64,000 bases of DNA from Alopecurus myosuroides (lineage: Eukaryota > Streptophyta > Magnoliopsida > Poales > Poaceae): positions 54,478,081 to 54,542,080 of the forward strand of contig CM054061.1 of NCBI GenBank assembly GCA_028641055.1. Reading direction: 5' to 3'. Shown piece by piece: positions 22,417 through 34,307 of the stretch (within the stretch, counting starts at the first letter, position 1; every line of letters starts with the position of its first letter). A model generated the notes under the pieces. The model saw nothing but the letters and a program-made list of their open reading frames with translations, was not told where the DNA came from and made no database searches. A program made the position numbers and the translations under genes.

Positions 22417-25400
22417 CTACTCGGCCTTCCGGGTGGGGTCCACACCTACAACCCTGTCCTCCGGGTCTTGACCATGAGTTTGCTCATTAAAAGCATTCGC
22501 GGCATCATCATCCGGAATTTCAGCATCAGGACGAACAGGTGGATGAACGGTAGGCGTAGAAGTAGTTGGTGCTGATCCCAAATCGGCCCCCTTCTTCTCA
22601 GCTTCCTCCCTTCGCCTGGCCGAGCCAGCATTCCATCTTTCCAGGATATCGAATGGCACGGGCGTGTTCTCCATCACAGCCTTGCCCTTAGCATCGTATG
22701 GGGACATAAACTTATTCAAATCCATACTGTCGGCAAGAGTCGTCGCCGAATGTCGTACCTCAGCTTGCACGGCCTTGAAGTCCTTAGCCCCAAACTTTGT
22801 GCCATCCGCTTTGAACTCCGGAAACCCGGCTATCACTTTTGCCGGCTCAAATTTGGGAAAGTAAGCTTTAGCTAGCATAAAGGCCCGGGTCATGCCAATC
22901 CGGCATGACGAGCGCTTCCAGAGCTCAATCCAGGCAGGAACAGTGGAGCATGCATGGATTAGGGTCTCCATACCCGGATACGACTCAGTCGGCCACCGAA
23001 TGGCGTCCAGGATCCACTTAGTGCCGGCACAGAACCTCCGGAGGACACTCCTCAAGTTCATTATCTTTTGGATATCATTTTCTTCCGAGGGAGCAAGGTT
23101 GGAATCTGCAGGACACAACACAAAGATTACTTCAAAGTATTCCGGGTATCACGTATTAAGAAGTAAAAAACCAAGACACGAACCGGTAAGAAGCAAAATC
23201 TCACCAACAAGGACACGATAAGTGTCGGAAATTTGAGCTGATAGCTCCTTCAGCGTAGCTTGGACGGTAGCGTATTTCTCTTTGTATTTTGTGACATCCT
23301 TTTTCAAGGTTGCCACCTCAGCTTCAAGCGCCTCTCTTAGCTTAACCTTAGTGTCTAGGAGTTGATTGGTCTTGGCCAAAATCTCCCCGGACCGAGATGC
23401 GTGCGCCTAGAGATATGGAAAGATGAAAAATAATCGGATATTGCAGTCAGCCGAGTACTGAAAGAAGTACCGAGTGTAACTTTGACAAATTAGACTCGGA
23501 ACTTGGGGACTAGATGGATGTTATTAGATATCAAGTAACGATTACCTGGTGCTCCACTGCCAGACGCTCCAGCATACTGCTCTCTGAGGCCTTCATAGCA
23601 AGGAGGGCGCTCATCATCTGATCGAAAGTATTGTTGCCCAGTTTGGAAGATCCGGGATCTTGGAGACTCGGAGAAGGAGCTCTCGTCTTGGTGGGAGAAG
23701 GTACCCGGGTTGTCCGAGTATCGGAGTCTGGTGCTCCTCCTCCCGTGCCCAAGGCTGCAGCTTCATCCTCCTCGTGTGCGTGCGAGGCTATTGGATACTC
23801 GGCTTCTTGATCAGCCGGGTTTATTAGCGGCACTTGTTCTTCTCCGCCAGCTGCGGTAGTCATATCATCAAACGGGTTCTCCTTACCCGGGTCATCAGTT
23901 TCCATGTGTTCTTGTTCGCTGATGGTGACTGTAGCTCTATGAGCAGTATAGATAAGCAGTTAGTATACGACTGGGGAAAGGTCTTGGAAAGGCGATAGAG
24001 CATCAGGAGAAGAACCTTACCCGGGATTCACCATGTAATCCGAGGGGAGATCACTGCTAGATCCAGACGAAGCTGAAAACGCCAAAGCAAGTAAGATGTG
24101 GAACTACTCTGCTAAGAGGTAAACTGGAAAAACTTTGATATTCGAGAAAGGATTAGGTGAGTACCAGCGCGTCGAGCCGGAGACGACGAAATGCCCGGAT
24201 GAAGAGCAGCATCACCCGGAAAATTCCGGGTCGTTCTGCGCTTGGTCATGGGCGATTCCTTCAGGTACGACCATAGGGATAACTCCAGGTTTAGCTCGCG
24301 CATGTTATCAAATGAATGTGTTTTAGAGGTGAGGAAACGGTATGGAACCTTGAAGACGACTCCTCGGGGTTTTCTCTTTGTTCCGGCCTTGATCGGCGGC
24401 TCAGCTTCATCTTCGTCGCTCGCGGATTCTACCTTGCCTTCAGTTTCTTCTTCTTCGTCCTTGTCCTCTTGTTCTGAAAATTATCAAGGTTTACAGTCGG
24501 AAAATGAAGAAAGAGCAACTACGAGCTCAAAAAAGCTAAGTGAAACTCGGAATGTACCTTCATCCGAGTTAACGGCATCTTCTTTCTCCTCTGGGATTTC
24601 AGAGTTGGGGGGAGTTTCAATCTTCCAAAAGACATCATCGGCCTGAGATGAAAACATGAGGATGAGGGTTAACAGTTGTATCAAGTGGAAAGTGTGAAGA
24701 TAAGAATATGGAAACCGGATCTTTACCTCAGGGGCCGGGTTCTCGCGCGTAAAGGGCTGTAACCCGGCTATATTCCGGATTACTTCCAACTTCTCTGACA
24801 AGAAGCCCTTGATAGTCTTGTTGGTGTCACCAGCTGCAAAGCTGTGGGTGGAGTATCGGAGCGCGTCCGTGGTGTGCCCCGAGTACTCGCACATTAACTT
24901 TTTGCGGATGGAGTTGGGTTGGATCCGGATATCAACCCAAGTTTTCACCAGGTTAAGCCTGATGAGACCTTGGGCCGAAAGAATAGCAATTCTATCCAAC
25001 AAAGGTTGGATTGCCTCCCTGTCTGAGTCGGGTGCAAAAGCGTTGAAGGTCTCGGAGATATCGAGGAGGCCCTCCGACTAACCCGGCAGTTTCTTTTCGC
25101 CGGGTGGGGAGGTGTCTCGGCAGTAAAAGTATGAGAGTTGCCAGTGTTTGACGTGGGAATTGAGTGTGAGAGGTGGCATGGGAGAATTTTTGCGACGTTG
25201 GATGGAGACTCCGCCGCAAGCAAGAAGTGCTCCGTCACCGCTTTCGCGGCACGGCTTGCACTGGAAAAGCTCAATAAAGAGAGCCAGACTTGGCGGAGTG
25301 CACAAGTATGACTCGGACAGAACGATGAAATGGGTTATATTCAACATAGAGTTAGGCCCTATGTCGAATACCCGGAGGCCATAATGGCTCAGAACTTCTC

Positions 25401-25656
25401 TAAAGAAGGGGTGACCCGGAGGACGGAATCCCCGACTCACGTGCTCTACAAAGCAGATTACCTCATTGTCGGCGGGAGTGGGCCGGGTCTCGTCGCCCGG
25501 CACCCTCCAGTGGATATCCTTCTGAGGGGGAAGAACCCCCAACTCGGCCAGCTCTTCCAGCTTGGCCTTTGTCACCATGGATCGTGCCCAGTTGGCGGAT
25601 ATGGACTGGGTGGTCTTGGCCTTGGTTGGCTGCTTCCCTTGTTTCTTGGGAGCCAT
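22417..25656 (-). pseudogene. Antisense spliced gene of the Tat element (PF04195-like)
   Basis: Multi-exon gene opposite to gag-pol. Start ATG at 25656 (MAPKKQGKQPTKAKTTQ) lies 9 nt after a splice acceptor, implying a 5' UTR intron. Exon 1 (25656-24727) has the 'putative gypsy type transposon' domain (GFRPPGHPFFREVLSHYGLR, GPNSMLNITHFIVLSESYL). Clear introns follow: 24726-24643 (GTAAAG..CAG) and 24557-24474 (GTACAT..CAG). Later exons give an acidic segment with a basic patch (about 24473-24340), a low-complexity region (23905-23547), a coiled coil (about 23400-23200, VKLREALEAEVATLKKD) and a conserved C-terminus (about 23105-22417). Splice signals are intact throughout. The only clear lesion is an in-frame TAG at 25078-25080. 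Function unknown; the type is described for Tat elements. Confidence 0.75.
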
Positions 25657-26454
25657 GGGATCAACCTGTGAAGCACAATACAAAGAGGTACAGTAAATGA
25701 GATTCGGGAATCATGAATTACCCGAGTATGTGCAAGCAGTATCGATGACATGAAAAATAAGAAGTATCCGGGTATCGCTGGACGGTGCAAAAGATTGCAA
25801 GTTATCCGGGTATCAAGTATCAGCATGGAAACTATTGAGTACTTACGTATTGAAAAGTGCTTGAGGAAGACGGGTGATTTCCCATGTATCTACTACAAGC
25901 AAAAGAGCCGGAAGAAGGGGATTTTCCGGGTGTTCATGACAGGCGCGGAAAATTTTGGCGAAATGGATCTAGATTGAAAAAGTTGCGGACGATTCTACGG
26001 AGAAATTGATGATTGGTGATGATAGGAGAGTGGTATGTGACCATCAATCGAGCTATTGGAGGAATTAGCGGGCATTTAAGCAACCTAATCCGGCGCGACA
26101 AGGAAAGTGGCCCGCGGGTTGACCTAGATCTAATCTAGAGTAAATCGAAAAATTGCGGGGTTGGATTAATGGATACAAGGAACTTACTGGGGGAGGTTGG
26201 AGCAGCACGCGACGACGGCAAATGGCGCAGTCTTGGTGCCCCCTTGCGATTCCCGGCGGGCAGGTTGAGGGCGCGGCGGCGGATCTTGGCGGCGGCGCGG
26301 GGCGAATCGTGGCGGAGTGTAGCCGGCGGCGGATTGGCTCCGGCGGCGCGCGTGAGGTCTCCGTGATGGTGCTCTGCGAGCTCGAGCGCGGAAGTGAAGG
26401 GAAGAGGAAAAGGGGGGAAATGAGCCATTGGGGTTAGGTTAACCCCTAAGTGCC
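25657..26454 (-). other. Leader region of the Tat antisense gene
   Basis: Downstream of the minus-strand TATA box and upstream of the antisense ATG. The first part (26430-26180) is GC-rich like grass 5' UTRs; then an AT-rich stretch ends in the acceptor GTGCTTCACAG at about 25666. I read it as 5' UTR plus intron. Confidence 0.5.
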
Positions 26455-26462
26455 TATTTATA
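26455..26462 (-). promoter_or_regulatory. TATA box of the Tat antisense gene
   Basis: On the minus strand CCCTTATAAATAGGC contains TATAAATA, about 800 bp upstream of the antisense start and just before a GC-rich leader. It gives the antisense gene a promoter independent of the LTR. Confidence 0.55.
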
Positions 26463-26852
26463 AGGGTGCGGGCGGATAAACCTAGTCCAACGGGCAAGAG
26501 CCGGGAATTTCGGGATAACGGCTATCTATCCGGATTTTGCGAGATACGCTTTAAGTGTTGGACGAGATATCTGGACAGAGATAAGAAGTAGATCTTCTTC
26601 GCAACATCAGGGTCAATTATCGAGTAAAGTGAGCCGGGTCTTTGACATTTTTATCAGGACGTTGATCCGGAAAAAGTAAAAGGAGGACCTAGGGAAAGTC
26701 GGGTTACTATATGGCCACCTTGGAGTGAGGCCTAGCTGTTTATAAAAGCACTTTAACCCGGCCTCTATGGACTTGTATTTTTGATATTTTTACAGGGAAT
26801 AGCAAGTGCTTCAAGGAGGATCCTGTGAAGCCCAGGCTATTCTGGGGACTAC
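26463..26852. other. Tat 3' non-coding region and polypurine tract
   Basis: No ORF. It holds the likely upstream promoter DNA of the antisense gene and ends in the purine-containing stretch CTGGGGACTAC, directly before the 3' LTR TGATGG start. Confidence 0.45.
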
Positions 26853-27326
26853 TGATGGAGGGATGATAACCCGGTAGCCCAACGCCAAGGTGTAACTCGG
26901 CCCAAAGGACGCTGCGTAAAGATCCGGCTAAGGATAAAGGAGCTTCTAGAAGGCCCAAGATCGTAGGCCTGGTAACCCGGATTGTGGGTTCCAGTAAGGA
27001 AGTTTAGGGTTTTGTAAGCAGTGTCCGGATAGGACTCAGGGTACGCCTTGGAGAACAGGCCAGGGGTCCGGATGCTTTATAAGCCGGCCCCTAGGTTAGG
27101 TTTAGGGACCAAGAGTTCGAGCAGTATCGCTAGGTATCGAGTATCCAGTGTAACACAAGAGTTGAGATTAGTATATCGAGATCGGAGACTCGGCGACTTG
27201 CTTGCCGGCTTCCAGATCGCATATCATCATGTTTTCCTCTGAGCTAAACCCTCTCCCAAACACCTGTGTCGTCTTGCCCCAAGATAAGTTACCCCCGGTA
27301 ACGTCTGCCGTGATTATCCCACGACA
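26853..27326 (+). repeat. 3' LTR of the Tat element (474 bp)
   Basis: Same length and ends as the 5' LTR (TGATGGAGGG ... CCCACGACA), with few substitutions, for example GGGTTCCAGT against GGGTTCCGGT and TTTTCCTCTG against TTTTCGTCTG. Followed by TSD GGCGG (27327-27331). Confidence 0.9.
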
Positions 27327-27530
27327 GGCGGCGAGGGTCTTCATCCACTTGTTCTTCTTCTTCTTCTTCTGTTCCTCGAGATGGATGAACCACCTAGATT
27401 CCGCCGCCACTCTTGTGTTGTAGGATTTGTAGGCATTCCCTCTGAACTTGTTCACCTGCTCGAAGCAGTCTTCCCAGTGATCGTAGACTCCTGGAACCCT
27501 GCCTCTAAACACCACGTACCACCTCGGCAT
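27327..27530 (-). pseudogene. CACTA-carried RNase H1/viroplasmin-type hybrid-binding-domain protein, 5' part
   Basis: Minus-strand exon starting ATG at 27530, directly after a strong splice acceptor (TTTCTTTCTTGTCATTACAG). Residues 1-54 form the short N-terminal domain shared by eukaryotic RNase H1 and caulimovirus ORF VI (PF01693 type): WYVVFRGRVPGVYDHWEDC, EQVNKFRGNAYKSY, then AAESRWFIH. In RNase H1 this fold binds RNA-DNA hybrids. A KKKKKNKW patch and a membrane anchor follow; the anchor lies beyond the Tat insertion at 16806-16756, giving 84 residues in all. No RNase H catalytic domain is present. An upstream exon may lie beyond the Copia insertion (above 35986). The gene is broken here by the Tat element but otherwise open. 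Confidence 0.7.
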
Positions 27531-27567
27531 CTGTAATGACAAGAAAGAAAACCAAAAACAATAGTTT

Positions 27568-27572
27568 TAAAC
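27568..27572. repeat. Left TSD of the Copia element
   Basis: TAAAC here and at 35982-35986 flank the Copia LTR ends exactly. Confidence 0.9.
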
Positions 27573-29244
27573 TGAAGGGAATATGCCCGAGAGGCAATAA
27601 TAAAATGGTTATTATCTTATTCCTTGTTTATGATGAATGTTTATTTCTCATGCTGGAATTGTATTAACCGGAAACGTTGATACATGTGTTCTTAATAAAC
27701 AAACAATGGTTCCTAGTAAAGCCTCTCTTTTAACTAGCTCGTTGATTAATAGATGATCAAGGTTTCCTGATCATGAACATTGGATGTTGTTAATAACGGG
27801 ATCATGTCATTAGAAGAATGATGTGATGAACATATACACAAAGAGAATATAGCAATGCGATCAAGTCATTTAGTTTACATTGTTATATCAAACATACGAA
27901 GTAACTTATTCCTTAGACCATGAGATCATGTCAATCACTGATATTGGAAGAGTGCTTTGATGGCATCAAACGTCACAACGTAACAGGGTGACTATAAATG
28001 TGTCGTTAAGTATTCAGAAAGTATTAGTTTAGGATCATGGATCAAGAGTGGAATTTGTCCATCCAAATGACGGAGAGATATACTCTGGGCCCTCTCGGTG
28101 ATATCACATCGAAACCGCTTGCAAGCACGTGATATGATCACAAGGATGTTATATCACGGGAACGAGAAAAGAGTACTTGTCGGTAACGAGATTGAACAAG
28201 GTATGGTTGATACCAATGATCGAATCTCGGACAAGTAAAATATCGCGAGACAAAGGGAATAGTTCACGGCGTTGTTGGTTCACACGATCACGAGAGTCAT
28301 CGTTGAATATATAGGAGTCATCACGGATCTCCAGATCCCGCTGTTGATTATTGATCGGAGAGGAGTCTCGATCATGTCTATCTTATTCGCGAACCGTAGG
28401 GTGACACACTTAAGGTTCGATGACGCATTTGAGAGGATACGGAATATCGGAGAAAAGTTTGGACAGCACCGAAATTGTTTCGGGGAATATTGAAATAGTC
28501 ACCGAAATTGTTTCGAGTAATTTTGAAATAGTTCAAGGGGATTCTTATCAAATGGTTGTTAATAGATTTAACAACTAACTCAAGGGGTTATATGTTAATG
28601 TTTGTTAATGGAATTAACAAATATTAAAATAAAGAAATAAAATTGTTTTATTTATTTATTAAAGAAAACCCTTGGGATTTTGAGTGGGAATTCATGGAAG
28701 AATGAGTGGGTTGAGTGGAGACTCCACTCACATGATGAGGGAGAGGTGGAGGCAGCCAAAAATTCGTGGCTGCCATCCCCTCCTATAAAAGGAGGGGTGA
28801 GAGCTCCCTCTCCCCCCCACACACACTTGTGTCATCTCTTCCTCCCTCCTGCCGCTGCTCCACCACTTGTTCGTGCGCTTGGCGAAGCCCTGAGCAATGT
28901 TTTTCTCCATCACACCACGCCGTCGTGCTGCTGGAGTTCCGAGGGATCCTCCACTTCCGCGTCCCGCTGGAACGAGGGAACGGAGGTCGTCATCAACCGT
29001 ACGTGTGACCGATCACGGATGCACCGCCGGATTGCGGTGCTCATCTTCTCGCTATCGGGATCGGTGTGAGTACGACTACGCCAACAACGAGATTTGATCT
29101 CGTACCACTTTGAGTCTTCGAGGGTATGTGTTCTCCTTAACCCTCTCGATGCCCGTTTGCACTTCGTCTCCTAGATTAGATCTTGGCCTTTCGGGTGTCT
29201 CTCGCGTAGGTTTTTTTTTTGTTTTCTATGCAACGAACCCTTCA
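27573..29244 (+). repeat. 5' LTR of the Copia element (1672 bp)
   Basis: TGAAGGGAATATGCCC at the start, ACGAACCCTTCA at the end. A TATA box TATAAAA is at 28784-28790. The frames inside (for example 28272-28493 and 28680-29069) are repeated in the other LTR and show no protein family. Confidence 0.9.
28784..28790 (+). promoter_or_regulatory. TATA box in the Copia 5' LTR
   Basis: TATAAAA followed by GGAGGGG and a C-rich stretch, about 460 bp before the LTR end. The same box is at 35519-35525 in the 3' LTR. Placement is typical for LTR promoters. Confidence 0.6.
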
Positions 29245-29245
29245 G

Positions 29246-29258
29246 TGGTATCAGAGCC
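29246..29258 (+). other. Primer-binding site of the Copia element
   Basis: TGGTATCAGAGCC, complementary to the 3' end of initiator tRNA-Met, one base after the LTR end. Confidence 0.9.
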
Positions 29259-29259
29259 G

Positions 29260-32200
29260 GATCTATGCGTAGATGTTTTGTACGGGTAGAACACATAGGT
29301 GTATGTGGGCGTTGATGATCATGTTATTACCTCCTTGACTATTTTATGATCTTAGTGGCATAGTGGGATGAAGCGGCCCGGACTAACCTTACATGTCCAC
29401 GTACATGAGACTTGTTCCACAACTGACATGCAACTTGTATTGCATAAGTGGCTTGCGGGTGTCTGTTTCTCCTACTATAGTTAAGATCTAATCTACGAAG
29501 GGTTGCTAAAAATGTGTTTATCAACGTTGTGGTTGATGTTCGTAGATATGAACGGTTCTATCCTCGAAAGCTCTAAGCCACGTAAAATATGCAAAAATAA
29601 ATTAGAAGCGTCTAACTAGTTTTTGCTGGGCATGTGATGTGATATGGTCAATATTACAAATTTGATTATGAGATGATCTATTTTGTAAATTATTGATATA
29701 CCGGAAGGTATCCATATGGTTGTCTTCTTATTTATGGACAATCAAGTTTGGGGTACCGTGGTACTTGGTACCACGCCGGTGGAATGATTGAGATCATACC
29801 ATAATGCACATGATGGAGATCAAGTGCAAGAAGGACCATATCATATCACGTTATCCTTTCATGTGATGTCTGTGATGTTAATCCTTTTTATGCATCTTGT
29901 TTTGCTTAGATAGCGACGGTAGCATTATAAGATGATCCCTCTCACTTAATATCAAGATAATAATGTGTTCTTCCTTAAGTATGCACCGTTAAGAAAGTTC
30001 GTCGTTTCGAGACACCACGTGATGATCGGGTGTGATAGACTCAACGTTCGCATACAACGGGTGTTTTCAAGCCTAGCATGTACAGACATGGCCTTGAAAC
30101 ACACGCAATACTACGGTTCTACTTGGCGAGCCTAGCATGTACAGACATGGCCTCGGAACACGTAACCGAAAGGTAAAGCATGAGTCATATGGATGATATG
30201 ATGAACATGTCGATGTTCGCCTTTGAAGCTACATCATCTCACGTGATGATCGGTTTTGTTGTAGTGAATTTGGTTCGTGTAATCACTAAAGACGACTAAG
30301 AGGGATGTTGTTTTTGAGTGGGAGTTCGTGGTTTAATTTTTGAATTAACTTGAACTTATTTATCATGAACAACAAATCAAAGTGAATTTGCACAAATTGT
30401 AGTATTCATTGCCATCCACATAACTACCTTACACTTAGATTGTTAATTGAGATATAACTGTTATGATCTGGTAAATACCTTTTAAGATTGGTACCGTATT
30501 AGTGAAATTTAAAATTGAGTCCTATTGTAGATTTTTGGTATTTCCTACCTAGCTCCATATGGTTAATGATTGATTAATCTAGAGAGCAAATAATTCCTAC
30601 TTAGAATCCAGAGTCATGGTTGCTTCCTTATTACTTTATCTTCAAAAGAATGTTTTTGTTGATAAAGGTGATTTAGGAACTGAAAAGAGTTGTTTTCAGA
30701 AACAATCAAGTGAAAGATATATTGATATCTAGAAACTTATTTGTGGCAACATGGCTGAGTATAATTTAGCGTGACAATGTTTGCTTATATTATCTGAATA
30801 TATGCAATGATTGAAGACGCTAGGCGTTTGAATATTCCAAGAAGTTGGGCGCTAAAAAAAATTATCCTCTAAATTACTTCCTTCGAGCTATAGTAGCTTA
30901 ATCATAAAATTGTTATGATGGGATGGATTATAAGTATGGGTAAAGTAGTTTACCTTACTTGGAAATTGCTAAGAGTGGAATCTAGAAGAATACTATTAAT
31001 ATGGTGATATTAGTAGTACAATCAAACTCAAAGTATGGTGGGTGATAGTATATGACTAACACGCCAAAGAAAATGAGCTAGTAAGACTAGCATTGTTTGA
31101 TGTTGAATGATTCTTCTATAAAGGGAAGGGAATATTGAAAATAGAATTACAAAAAGATATATGGCAGAAAAGGAAGATAACTGGAAAGTCCAGCTCAGGA
31201 GTATATGCTTGATATACAAGTTATAGATGTATTACTAGTTAACAAAGTATTTTTGGGTATTTTGATACCACATTGGTTGGTATGAGTTGTCATACAAAGC
31301 AACGCAATGCAAGAAATACAAGGGCCTAAAAGGGACTAGTAATAGATGAGGAATCGATTATGACAAGAACATAAATAAAGTGTTATTGTGTTCATTATCG
31401 TATCGAACCAAACATTCAAGATTTATTTTAAGAACTTAATAAGTTGTTATTTTGTTCTAGTCTTTTGTGAGAACAAATGAGATTGTTCAAACGATGACCA
31501 TATTCCATAATTGATGGATATGTTAATATAAATCATGTTGGTAAAGTAAACATCTATAAGACTGAATGCTAAATGTTGCAAGACGTAAAAGATTTTCACT
31601 TAAATTGTGACACCACCATTTTAGTTCATATCGGAAAGGAAAACATGAAGGAACTCCATATTGATGGACTTCCGGAGTCATTTTGTTTTGAATAAATTGA
31701 CGCTTGTGAGACCTCTTCCAAAAGATGACTAGAATTCCGTTCATAGGCCAAAGTAGAATGGACGACTAATTTAGTGGAGATTATACATATTGATGTATAT
31801 AGTCCATTATGTGTAGTCATGTATGGTGGATTAATTTTTCCTTCATAAAATTCTGTCGATGATTTAAGTAGATATGTGAGTATATCTATTTGAAGAAAAC
31901 GGAGTTTGACTTTTTGAATTGGTTCAAAAGGTTGTTAATATGAAGTTAAAATCAATGTAACAAGATAATCAAGTATTTATGATTGGATCATAAAGGATAA
32001 AGTTTGAGTTACAAGTTTAGCAAAACATCTGAGAAGTTGCAGAATTGTTCTACAACTTATACTTCTCGATTACCCCACATTAGATTGGAGTATTCAAAAG
32101 ACAAAATCAAACCCTGTTTGACATGGTGAGATTAATAAAATTGCCATTATAATTTTGTAGTTTATACATTAAGGACAACCGCTTTTACACTGAAAAGAGC

Positions 32201-34296
32201 ACCATCATGATCCGTTGAAATTGACAACATATAAGATATGGTTTGGGTAATGACCCAAATTGTCATTTTTCTTAAGTTTTGGTATGCATAGCATGTGTAA
32301 AATGTTTACAACCAAAATAGGATAAATATATGTTTATAAGGTTATCCCAAATAAAACATTGGGTATTTCTCCTATCACCGAACCAAAAGACAAATGTTGT
32401 TTGTCAGAAAGGGTTGATTTCTCGAGAAAGTAGTTCTTGCGAAACAAGTGAGTGGGAGCATAGTACAAACTCAACGAGGTTAGAGAATCTTCGTTATCAT
32501 GTCAAGAGTATCGCAGCACTGGAAGTTGTTCCGGGGTTTACTATTTTGACTAAGTAGAAGACACTACAAATGTTGTAGATACTTCAAATGAGTTTGCGAA
32601 CTGTACCAGTAAAGTCCAAAAACTTTGTACTTAGAAAAACTTGTGGTTTAAGTGTAAAGTGTTGTTTTGACAACAAAAGGACCTGGACCTTATAAAGGAA
32701 GCAAATGATGGGCCCTGACTTCGTAAAATTGACTATGAGTCATTATATCCGCCATTGTATCCTTGTATGAATATCAAGTATGTGACTTGGTAGTCCTTTC
32801 GATAGGCATGATGCCTAACGATAGCAAAAGGGTCTATATAGCGACAAAGACATGGATTTTACATCTTTGAAAGTTGTACTACTTGAAAAGTCATTTTCGA
32901 CGAAGTACAAAGAGTTGACTACTACAAGATTTTGATCTTCCGTAGTGATGCTTAGTCTTTGCGGATAGTTCTAGCAAAGTTACATATTATGATATGGAAG
33001 TTGAATAACAAAACGAACTCTCCTCTCGAGGAAGTTTGATCAAGGATGTGTACTTGACACAGTCTGAGAGTTTTGTAAAATTCAAAAGGTTGCTAGAAAG
33101 GTATGCACACTTCAATGGTTGAAGTGAGCATAACGAAGTTGAAATCTTTACCTTAATGAAGTTATCAAAAGAGTTTGATTCCATCATGAACGATAAAGAT
33201 GCTTGTAAAGTTACAAGAAATTAAGTGGGAGCGCTATGACATATTTCCAATACTTTATGTAGATGACATATGGTTGATTGAAAAATATGTATTTTAAATT
33301 AACACGGTTAAGATTTTCATATTGATGAAAGGCTTAGAAGATATTGGGCATCGATATCTATAAAAGATGGATTGAAGCGCCTGATATGATTGAAGCCAAA
33401 TTACATAGATGAAATATTGAAGTAAGTCAATATAAAATTGATAAGAAGGAGTTCTTGTCACATGGAAAATAATTGAGCAAGATTCATGTGTTTTGACACA
33501 TGATGAGCATCATTGAAATTGAGATTTCTAAGTAATGTTTCCATGCTATGTACACAACCAGATGAGTCCTATACTATAAATGTTATAGCAGGATAATTCA
33601 TATGATGATTAGACAACAGTGGGAGAGATCCTTGTGTCATTTTAGAAATGCTAAGTATATGTTTTCCTATATAGTAATGACAAAATATTAGTTGTAACAT
33701 GTTACACTAATAGTCTTGTCATTTATTCAAGTAATTTTATCTCAATTAAAATATGTGATGAAGGGTAGCACAATAGGATGGAAGAAAGTTCCATGCTGGA
33801 TTTGAAAGAGTTTCAAAATTGAAATATTGTGACAGATACTACAACAAAGGCTAAAGTATATCGTTGTGTTGACAACTGATAATAAGCGTATTTTGTGTCA
33901 AGGAGTTCTTTATTGAACTTGGTGAATTTCCAAGAATGCTGAAACTATGAAGCTACATTTTCACAATGTTAGTAACATCAGTTTAAGCTGAGGAATTAAG
34001 GTATCACCGGAACTTGGTGAATTTCCAAGAATGCTAACACTATGAAGCTACATTTTCACAATGTTAGTGACATCAGTTTAAGCTGAGGAATTAAGTCTTC
34101 ACCAATTGACCATATATATACAAAGCCATCTCATTAGAGAATGAGTGATGCGTGTAGATGCAAAGAACATGCAAATACAATAGGACCTGAACAGTTCAGA
34201 TCTTTTTGATAATGCTTACCACATGCGAAGCATGGTAATAACACTGGTACGCCATATGTGTTAAGTGCTTACAGACTAGATTATTGACTCTAGTGC
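29260..34296 (+). pseudogene. Degenerate Copia gag-pol
   Basis: AT-rich interior with no frame above about 75 codons, but fragments of a Copia polyprotein are readable in the correct order on the plus strand. A GAG-pre-integrase stretch is near 31630-31760 (ENMKELHIDGLPESFCFE, then HIDVYSPLC). Integrase core pieces are at about 31846-32210 (SVDDLSRYVSIYL, TAAFTLKRAPS), and the segment after integrase at about 32335-32440. An RT motif LYVDDIWLI lies at about 33253-33280. Integrase before RT is the Copia order. Stops and indels are scattered everywhere, so no product is expected. 29260-31600 should hold gag but I could not read it. Confidence 0.75.
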
Positions 34297-34307
34297 AAGT
34301 GGGAGAC
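34297..34307 (+). other. Polypurine tract of the Copia element
   Basis: AAGTGGGAGAC directly before the 3' LTR. The same tract precedes the old Copia LTR at 58594, showing the two elements belong to related families. Confidence 0.75.

Larger units (their letters stand above)
16812..27326 (+). mobile_element. Tat-lineage Gypsy retrotransposon, pol-deleted, with antisense gene
   Basis: Complete LTR-to-LTR insertion inside the CACTA: LTRs 16812-17285 and 26853-27326 (474 bp each, nearly identical), TSD GGCGG. A PBS-like site TGGCGCCCACCGTGGGG follows the 5' LTR. The plus strand carries one long gag-protease ORF (17350-21324) that enters RT and stops: RNase H, integrase and most of RT are deleted. 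Between it and the 3' LTR lies a spliced antisense gene (25656-22417). An antisense ORF between pol and the 3' LTR is a known trait of Tat/Retand elements such as maize Grande. The element is non-autonomous and fairly recent. Confidence 0.88.

Noticed and set aside
28272..29069. Identical frames at 28272-28493/35007-35228 and 28680-29069/35501-35806
   Set aside because: They are inside the near-identical Copia LTRs; repetition reflects the LTR pair, not genes.
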